The translations under genes and the position numbers were made by a program. From Monomorium pharaonis (Eukaryota; Arthropoda; Insecta; Hymenoptera; Formicidae), in contig NC_050469.1 in the NCBI RefSeq assembly GCF_013373865.1, forward strand, positions 12,930,740 to 12,994,739: DNA of 64,000 bases, written 5' to 3'. The notes beneath the pieces were generated by a model, which was not told where the DNA came from, did no database searches, and worked only from the letters and a program-made list of their open reading frames with translations. Shown one piece after another: positions 13,201 to 23,800 of the stretch (its first letter is position 1; the number at the start of each line of letters is the position of its first letter).

Positions 13201-16200
13201 TTTAGCCTGGGATATATTATATGTTTGCATAGGTTCTATACTAGTTTTATACAAATTACAGTATATCATTGAAAAAAGAACTTAGTTGAAGAGTAAAATG
13301 CATCAATAATCCATCCAGAGCGATGTTAACGTAAGATCACCTCTCTTGTTTTAGGTCCCGAAGGCGTAGCGGTAGTGGCGTGACGGACATACACTCTCAG
13401 CAACAGCAGCAGCAATTGCAGTTGCAAGAGAACAACAACAGTAGCTCGCGCGACGCGAAGAAGCCGCAGGAGGGACTGGGGCCCGATGAGATGTGGGCCC
13501 CTGGCGCCCTGGGCCATCATCGGGAGCTACCTGTTGATGTGCCCGACACCCTTCTACAGAAGGCCTATCCCAACAAGGTAAAAAACTGCTCTTCCGATTA
13601 TAGGAACGGGCTACAGCATCGTCCCCGTAGCGCTAGCGACCTCGACCTATCCCTAAACCTTAAAAACGAGACTTTTAAGACGCGCACCATCGCGGACGGA
13701 CGTGTTACATTCGTAACGAACGATCGCGCATACGACGTCACCGACGCGACGGCCAGGACGATCAGCGTACACAACGGTCTTCAACCGTCCATATTGAAGA
13801 TCGAGCTGAATATCGAGGACGAGGGGGAGAAAGTGAAGGTCACGAGGAAGAACCTGGGACTCGGCAAATACCGCGATGGTTCGTTCGTGACCGATTCGCC
13901 AATGACGGACATAAAGAGTACCTTCAACGACTTCGGGATATACGCGAACGTTGACGCGAGCGGACAGAAAGAGTCCAGCGTCGATATCGAGGACGATTAT
14001 CCTTTTGCCAAGGAGGATTATCCCACCATGCTCAAGACATGCAGCGATGATTCCGCGAGCCCGAGGAGCTCGTCGGGTAGATCGGACAGCACCGCTCCCC
14101 TTGATACCAGCCTGATGCTCGGGCACGGCAAAAGCCACAAGGATTCCCCGACTTATGACGTCCGAAGGATAGACCTTGGCTCTCCGTGTAGATCGGTGTT
14201 ACCTGACATCAAGGTAGCCCCGCTTTTCGGCCGTACCCGGGAGACAACCTCCTTCGACAATCCAGCTTACGGATTAACCGACTTGCAGGATCTTCAGGGG
14301 CTACTACGCTCTGACGAAATGTCGGACTTGACCAGACTGATAGACGAACAATCCCCGATCCCGAGGACTCCGCAGGATCAGGACAAAGTATCGCCTGTCC
14401 GTGTCAACGACCAGCAGACGGAATCATCACAGACCGAGCCGGCGAGCAAGTCTGGCAAGAGTCCGGCGAAACGCCGTCCAAACGACGAGCGGGCTAAACT
14501 GAAGGCGAAAACCCGCAGCCTCGATATCGAGGAACTGATTCGGGCCGCCTCGACCGACGACCTCCTCGAATTGAGCAATCTCTCCTCCTCGTCCTCCTCG
14601 TCGCGACAACGGCCAAAGAAGAAGCGGCACCAGCAGATCTCCAGCGGCTATTCCACGCTGAGGAGCGAGGCATCCGGCGACCTCGAGTCTAACGCGGAAA
14701 GGAGCTTCCTCGTGGTGGGCAGAAAGCCCTATCGTGAAATGGCCGTTGACTGTCCACCGGATTTCGTGCCGGTCACCAAGTGCCACCCGATATACCCGCC
14801 GCCGAATAAGACCCCCGGCAGCAGCAAGCACAATACCCTCGAGCCGAAGCGCAATCGCGCGGGTGTCGCTAACGAGGGGCGTCCGTGCGCTGCGACAACG
14901 ACGATGACCATGACGACGACTACGACGAGCACGCTCGTAGCCTCCCCTCGCCTCTCCTTGAATGATAATAGCTTCACGACGCTGTCTAGTGCCGACGATA
15001 GCGCTAAAGAGCCCGTGGTCGTTCGATCGGTAGACCATAAGCACAGCTTGAAGAAGGTAAGGTTCAGAGTCAAGAGCTTGATACTCGACAGCTTACACTC
15101 TATCCTGCACCAGCAAGAGCATGGCGATCCGCTTGACGCTTACAGCACGCAATGCCTTAACGCACCGGCGCAGCCGCCTCGCTCTAACGATCCTGTCTTG
15201 CGGTCGTTCGTCATGAACACTTCCAACGAGTTCTCGCGGGTACAGGGCTCGTTTAACGAACAGGACGGAGAGCTCCTCCGGGGTCCTCGTAGCGAGGACG
15301 TTTCCCGGCCTCGAAGACGCTCGTCTTTTTTTCGAGAGAAACTCCTCTCCGTAAATTCGAACCGGAACCCTTTCCGCAGGGAACCCGACGATAACAAAAA
15401 CCCCTCCCCTTTCCCAGGAGCAACCGGCGGTTCTATACGCTTAAAGGCTCTTTCCATTTTCGATGACAAAATTATGAGCTCTTCTCAGGAACAACTTCTT
15501 GGTTTCGGGAAGGAAACCGAGGAGGTTGCCACCGACGTTCCGAACGAGATTAGCTTGTTGCACGAGGAAGATGCCTCGGTTTTCAAAGTTGCGAACGGTA
15601 CCCCTGTCCAAACGTCGTCCTTCGTCCAGGAGACGAATCAGAATTCTCGGAATTCCCTGCGCGAGCTCTCCTCCGCGGTGCATCGCGGTGCGCGTCGTTT
15701 ATTCGGCGACGCGCGTTATTCCAGTAATAACGCTCGGCCGCAAGGAAAGGGACGTGACGGTCCCGACGATTCGCCGAGTATGCAAAATCGGAAGAATTCG
15801 AGGCTGTCCTTCGAATACGAGTGTTTCAAACTGTTGGACGTTCCGTCCGTGCTATCCAACAACGGCGTGAAATTTCGCGTCAGTCGGAGAAGCATGTCCG
15901 ACCTACCGAATTTAATGGTCCATTTGCACCCGACGGCTGGCATCGCAAGGAGGTCCCGTTCGCTCCTTGACTTTGTTTCGCCGGGAGTCGCGTTCCCCAC
16001 GCGTCTCACCCCCGGGCGGGATGAGATTGACCGCTCGGTAGTTTTACACGACGGGCTCTCCGACGAACGTGCGAGGCAGGGCGCACCGATACCACCGACG
16101 CACACTTCGAAGAACCGTACGCCCAAGTCGCACGTCGACGCTCTCGAACAGCAGGTAAACCACACAATGGACTTCGCCTCGAGTTTAGAAACTTTCGCCT

Positions 16201-17762
16201 GTCGAATAATTCGAACGGCGTCCTTGCACTTTGGAAATTTGCGCGCCTTGCAAAGTAACTTCGCGGTTGATTGCCTCTTGAATTACTTGATTAAATTCAT
16301 CATCGTTCTAGTCTGGTATTCCACGATGCTGAAGGATCGTGATCTGTCTGTGAAAGAGATGCTCCCCGAGATCGGGGAGCCAGTATTATAGTTTCTCCTT
16401 GCCTTCTGCACCGTAGTATTGTGGCCGTGGAAACTGCTACAGCCGCGCCGCGCTCACAATTTTTTAATACCTTCAGCTATCCGCCGCTATCTTGGAGAAG
16501 CGCAGTATTAATTATTCACCCTTTTATAAGCCGAAGCATGTATATACGAGGTGAGGGTCGGGAGCAAACTCGAAACCTGCTAACTGTAAATCGATCGACA
16601 GGAGCCAGGTGTTACTTTATTTGATTTAATTAGATTGAATAGAGACACAAATTTTTGCGTAACGTTCTTTAAATTTTTTAAAACGCTTACGATAAATTTA
16701 TCTTTAGACATCTTTAAATATTTGTACGATTATTCTTCACTTTGACAAAACTTCTTGCTCCGTTACTGCGAAGATAAAATGTGCAAAGACCGCCGTTGAA
16801 TTATTTAAAGACGTAAAACGAGGAGCATGTAGTAGAGGAATGTGGGATATCTAACGTGGGATATATCGTCAACAGCATGGTAAAGTAGCCACACGAATTG
16901 CGCAACAAAACCTGCGAAGTAAAATGCCCGTCGATTTAATGATATTGAGAAACATGTTCGTAATCGTAAATTACATAGCTTAATTAACATATCTCAGAAT
17001 AGCGTGTGAGGAAAATGAATTCATAGTCAGAGCTTTTAAACAACGCGATTTCTTGCCGTTTTTTTAACCAAAAAGAAAGATATAAGCTACTTGTATTTAT
17101 TTAGTTGCGTCGATATAAATTCGACGCTGCACTGTCATACTAAATAAACAGAAGTAACGTAATCATCCTCAGTACGATTCATCGACGATGAATCACGGAG
17201 TCATTCAGGAGTCGGCATTTTGCTTCTATTTCGTAATTTCGCTTTCGACATGCTTTCTTCTATCGCATGCACCTCGCTCTGGCGTTTTCCCCTCCCTTAT
17301 CTTTCTCTCGCTTATCTATCGCTTATCAGCTTGCACTTTTCTCTCTCTCTCTCCCCCTTCATCCTTCCGCGTGCAAAAACCGCGGTTCCACGAAGCACCT
17401 TCGATCATCTTCGATCAAAGTATACCGATAGTTTGTGTCTGAAAGTAACGATGAAAGAGAGAGGAATGCGAAACGAAAAGAAATTGGGAAATTTGGCAGA
17501 GAGTAGTTTTGCGCGGCGTAAGGCACGTGGGCACCATTAATACGAGCTGTTTCGGAATGGATTTTTAGGCCGGTCTCAACGGGGTCAAGCCTGCCATCCC
17601 GCCTCGCGATCAGAAGAGGGCACCTGCCAGGCCGCCGAAAGATAATCTGCGCCTCTCCACGCAGAACAATAATGTCGAGACGAGCGATAACGCCAACGCC
17701 GAGCCGACGCAACAGCAGCTTCACTCTATCAGGAAATATCAGGTAAGAGACGTGGAAATGTC

Positions 17763-17842
<80 letters not shown>

Positions 17843-20800
17843 CTCCCGCGTTGTACCGTGTCACGTAAGCACGCATGATGAGCATTCGAGAGGCGCGGAC
17901 GCCATCAATCTCGCGTCGAATTTCGGAGGACGTGACGGAACGTAAGTATCGGCGCGTAAGGAGAAAAAAAAAAGAAAGAAAAGAGGAACAAGCTTAGATA
18001 TGTGTACACCTTAACACACATTCCAAGTCATTGTTTAAGATCCGAAGTCACGTATGTTGAGAAAACAACGTAATCGACAACCGCGATACGCAAATTGCCC
18101 AAAACTGGTAAGTGTTACGAGGCGTTTCGCTTCTCCTTTTCTTGTTGCCATTGATATCGAGGCCGCTATTCTTTTTTTTTTTTTTTTTTTTGGATTTGAT
18201 CTCTCTTCGCTGCGCATAAATTTACGTGTTCAACACCGTAATAATCGCCGCGAGACGCATCGGTTTTGCTCGGCGGAGTAAACATTCCTCGTAAAAAGGA
18301 AGCGCAGTTTTGCGCGAGACACGAGATTTGCATACCGAAGAGGGGTGGACCGCGTAATATCGCCGGCCCGGCTCGTAAACTGGCACGAGGCCGCTTCCGC
18401 CGTTGTGTGTTTCATCGCGACGATAAAACTTGCCGCTTCTTGCCTCCGTTGAAATTTACGATTTTTGCCCCGCGATCGGATTAAGTTGTTAATGGGCGCG
18501 TTTCGTCGGGCCCCGGGAAAATCTAAGGGTTTTACCGGGGGGGTCAGCCCTTAACCCGCGAGGGATGCTAACGTAATCGTGGGCACGTAAGCAAGTAGAT
18601 CGTCGTTGCGTAACGAAGTCAGATAGAATGACAGATCGTTATTTAAAAGGACGTACAACTCACATGACTATTATTTGCGCAGGAAATTGGCGAGCCGATG
18701 ACAATGGCTATTATCGGCGCGCCATTCGTAGCAGCAGCCGCACAGTTTCCGAATTCCCCGCGCCCAACCCCTCCCCGAAAGTTCGATTGACAAATGGGTC
18801 GCGACGCGACCTTGCGCGAGCGGAAATTAATTAGGCGCATTAACGGGACGCGCGTTAACGAGCGTTCGAAAATTATTAAACGGACGTTGATCAATGGGGG
18901 GCAAATTTTTGACTCCGTTTCCTCTCGGCGCGCATTTACGAGGCACACACGTGACACCAAAAACAAACTGGAGTGCTGTTTATATTTTTCACATGTTAAT
19001 ATTAATTAATTAATCTGGATGACAATTTACTCACACACAGAAAGAACAGTTTTGCCGAAGCATCTATAATAATTTAGCTGTATACAGATCTGAAAATAAT
19101 TTTGTTGGGCTATCGAAATAATTATAAAGGATGTTCAAACACGATGATATCATAATTATTTTAATGATCTATTAAAATTATTTTCAGATCCATCTGTATA
19201 CAGTTAAATTTTCAAGTACTTAAGCAAAACCATTCTTTCCGTGATTAAAAACTTTTTCACACTTTTAAGAATTTTTCTCTACATTTTTCTTCTACTTAAA
19301 AAAATTCAAGTAACATTACTTTAATGTAGGAAGATCTTATTAAATATTATTTTAAACTATCAAAAATTTAACGGCAGAAACTGTATTAAACTTAAAATTA
19401 GTACCTGGGTGAAAACTGATCCCACAGAATTCTATGGTTGGTAAAAGTTTTGTAAGTTTTGTAAGTCAACGAAAGGAAAAAAAAAATCTCCTTCTTGAGA
19501 CCAGTGTGCGCGGCGTGAACCCCCCGAAGTCGACGTCTCGCTCGAATAATTTCTCGCTCCTGTTGAACTTCGTTTCATTGAACTGTTAAAAATTGAGAGG
19601 AGCTCGTCGTGGAAAAGTCACGGATGAGACCTGGATATACTCATGCGGCGCGCTTGAAATTCATACAATCTCAGTATCTGTAAGTGTGAGAAATGCCAGA
19701 AGCCCTTACGTGACTGGCGTCGCCGGAGCCGCGCGCGAGTGGTGTTTATCTTATGGAATCCTCACACCACCGCTCTCTTACCTGCCTTAAGTCAAGTGCG
19801 GTCTGGAATGTAAAGAACCCCCGCAATAGTCTAAGATTACATGCCTGAAGTGTAGCGTTACGAAGTTTTCGATAGGCGTAGACGTAGGGTGGACTCCGCA
19901 GGCCTGCTGCATTCAGCTTTCTTTCAGCTCTGTTTCGTCACCCTTTTTTTTCCCCCCTTTCTGTACAGCTCCTAGCTTCCCTGACCTCTGAGTTTCTTGA
20001 TCTGCCTCAAGCAGACGGGGAACCCCATTTCAGACTTTCAATTCCGTTCGTTGCTCTAATATCTCGAGATACATCGCAGCAGGTGTCCCACATATTCAAT
20101 ACATCTTTCTTTACTTTCCTGTTTCTATTAATCTTATTAGTTTAATATCAGCAGGGCATCGCCCGAATGTCCGATCTACATTTCTTTTCAATTTACATTT
20201 TGACATTTCGATTGCAGTGTATGCTGCTGTTAAAAAATTTTTAAGAATTGCCATCGTACATTAAAATAAAGCATTAAAGTTTTCCCCCTTAATTCAATTT
20301 TATTTATTATTCCACTCACGAAGGTCCATAAATTGGTTCTTATCAAGATAAAGTTATGTGTTGGAACAGATTGTAGGTATACCGCGCTGCTCAGAGACCG
20401 TCCAGGTTTATATAAGCGACTGAAAACACTGGTTTTTCCCGGAATCTATTTTATTGTCATAATTATTTTTTTTTTTACACATATACATAGCACTTCTTAG
20501 GTGTTCCGTGTTAGCTGCTGTTGGTGTTGTCTAAGCACCTTGCGCGAGAAGGTAAGCTCGGGTTCCACAGGAAACCTTACGTCCACTGCCGCAGTAAACA
20601 GGGCTTCACTAAAATATTTCTATTCTCATAGCATTCGTGCGGCAAAACATGACGCTCGTTATATAAAATTAAGAGTCGTTTACCTTGTTGCCAGCTGTCG
20701 CAATATTACAGATAAACAATTCTTTATCGCGCGTTTGCCATACCCATCGCAATTTCACAGTGGAACGCAACTGACTAACGATGGTTTTATCAGCTGACAG

Positions 20801-23800
20801 CGGTGGGCGTTAATCACGAATCGCGGAATAACACGACATAGCATGACAAATTCATGTAACTTGATCGCAAGTAGATGTTACTGATTCATCAGGCAGATAA
20901 AAACATGTTACAAATCAAACTTTGCTACATCATTGCACATATCGGCAATAAATTTGTAATAAAATACAGAAACTTTTAATTATAAATTGTGATAGCTTGA
21001 GAATTATTCTTTCTCACGATTGGCAAAATCTCTGTCATTAAATATTTTATTATTTTTTTATTAATATTTATGTAAATAATATAATTGTATAACTTTTCAA
21101 ATAATAAATTACAACGGAAGCTTTCGTGTTCGGTTTTTATAAAATATTGAGTTACGAGATTTGTGTGGAGTAGAGATATTTTTCTTACTGAAACAGATTT
21201 TGCTTAAAACACTTTCAAAACACATGACTTATATAAGCAAACATTTAAATACGTGATGTAGAATGTATGGTATGCATTGATGTATATTTTGCCTGTTGAC
21301 ACCAGGGATTAAAAACTTCTTGTTCTTTCTGAATATAAGCTGCCTCGAAACAATTGATGAGCAAGTATATATTCGTAAGGAGATTCAATTGATTCTTGAA
21401 CTTCTTATCATTCAAGAACTTCTTATTTCTTGCGAACTGCAACCGCATTGAGCGGCCTATAAATTTTGCAGCAAACCGTATGTATTTGCGACACTTGTTA
21501 CATACTGTTGCTTACACGGCACATTATTTCACAGTCTCTTGCATAATCAGTCTCCAGCGTAATTGTTATAATAACTCTGAATAAAGTAAGATTTCTTTAG
21601 GACGATGTCCTGTTTTGGATGGAAATATTATTTTCTCAAAATAAATTTTGTCATATATTGTTCCTTAGAATGTAAATTAGAGACAAATATTGCACATTAG
21701 ATTACAAAAAAGCACGATAAGTTGAATTTGATAAAGATGCAGCTTTACGTATGTTTTAAATAATTTTATTATTTGCACTTATCGCATCTAAAATATATTT
21801 AAGTAGAAACATATGATCTTCTGAAAAGTATGTGAAATATTTTGTGAGGAGCCGTCGGATAGGATTTCGATATCTTGAACGGTCTCCAGAATATACACGC
21901 GAAGAGCCCTATTCTGCCGCGTGAGATTTGAATTTCCATGAACATTTTTATATCTTATAAAGGAAAATGGATAGCTTACTGGTTGTGTCGCACTTGTAGG
22001 AGCAGTTGCGAAAACGGAAAGATGAGGAGGAGAGGCAGGAAATGCTCAGCCATTCTCTCCGTGGCTCTAAAAAGCTCCAAGCTTTGGAGAGCCACGCAAC
22101 GAGCCTCAGTGGCCAAGAAAATCTCGCTTACGCACAGGACGAGGTGACCACCGGTGTCAGTCGAGTCACGCACGCCACTCCTAATGCAGTCCAAGAGGTG
22201 GAGGAGCCCCCCAGGCCGCTCAGTAAGTAATTTCTCTTTTTCAAATACGCTCTCCCAATTCTCTTTCTCTAAATCGAAAAAGAAAAACGCAAATAGACTC
22301 GGTTGAAAAAAATATTTAATAGCGCTTTTTGCACTTTACATTTATGTGTTTGCATCTAAGCTTTTTCAATTTCGTGTTACGTTTTCGTTGCCTTAAAAGA
22401 ATTTTAATACCCATTGGGTCTCGTTTGTGTTAAATGGCTCGCGTCTAATTTCACGAAAACTTACAAACGCAGCAGCGGTATTTAAAGAATTCTGAAGTTG
22501 CTGAAAATTGGATGCTACTAAATACAGTTTCTCGTCCCTCCTTTACAACCTGCTAGCGTAGCGTAAATAAACAGCGGGTAAGCAACAGCACGGGATTCCG
22601 TAAGGAAGTTTCTAACAAGTATATACCTTTCATATTTCAGCGTACGGCGAGGTCGTTGCTACGCTGGAGAGGCTGCAGCTCCAACTGCGGAATATTTCAG
22701 GTGCTCTCGGTATTTCGGGTCCAGGTGTTGAGGCCGAGCTCGAGGCGGTCCGGACACTTTTGGTGCAGAATCGATTCGCGTCCGCCCTGGCGACTCGTCA
22801 CACTTTAAAAAATCGGCTAAGGGCGAGCAAGATTTTCAAACATCATGCCGACGACGCGTCGAGTTTAGCGCGAGATGTACGTGAAATTGATAATTTATCA
22901 CAAAAGAGATACCGTGTAATCCATTATTTATGCATATGTGCTCGTTTAAAGTTATTCCAAAAATTTGCTAATTTAAAAAAAAACTTATTTTTTCTTAAAT
23001 ATTTTGGCAACAATATTTTCACCTTTGTTGTCACTATTACACAATGTTTAACTAAATGACAGATATCTCGTTCCAGTGTCACAGAATGTATGTACTTAGA
23101 AACTATTTATATTATGTTTTTTTTTTTTAAATAATGTATTGTTCAACGTATTTCAGTTCTCGTGCATTAAATACACGTGTTATTATTTACTTGTTTTAAT
23201 ATCATAATTTTAACGTCCTGGCGTGATGTTCCAGTGTGTGGATATCCTTGAAAAATGGCAATCGTCGTCGACCGCAACAGGTGTCGGCGGAGCAGAAACA
23301 ATAGCCGCCGTGGAGGAGTTAACAAGTATTCTAACAAGTTACGACATGGAAGCTCTGCTTCTGGCGCACGACTCTATCGTCTCATACGTGGAGGGCTTAC
23401 AAAGGAAGGAGAGCCCGTCGTCCTCGCCACCCAGCGGTCCGCCCAGCCCGACGTCCAGTTGGAAAGATTCCCGAGTAGTCGACAACATTAAAATCATTCG
23501 AATTGAAAAAACTAACGAGCCTCTAGGTGCCACCGTCAGAAACGAAGGGGACGCGGTAATCATAGGTGAGGATGCATTCACGTGCACTGCTACAATTGCC
23601 GTTTCCTTCATCTCTGTCCTAAAAATATACGGGCGGTTTATGCATATTTATAGTGTGATCTTATCTTCTTCGAATCGTCGAAGAAAAGCGTAACATTAAA
23701 ATTTATCTGTCTCACAAGGGCGTGTCGTACGCGGCGGTGCGGCGGACAAGTCGGGACTCTTGCACGAGGGCGACGAGGTCCTCGAGGTGAACGGTGTGGA

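Larger units (their letters stand above)
17840..21999 (+). other. sdt: Stardust intron between exons 3 and 4
   Basis: Contains a poly-T run near 18,171-18,192, a MITE at 19036-19243, a GC-richer patch at about 18,300-18,840 and a possible 51-base cassette exon at 20501-20551. Otherwise it is AT-rich with no recognised coding sequence. Confidence 0.7.

Noticed and set aside
13653..16165. Several minus-strand frames opposite the stardust giant exon
   Set aside because: Shadow frames of a long coding exon; the + strand frame is continuous and spliced in phase.
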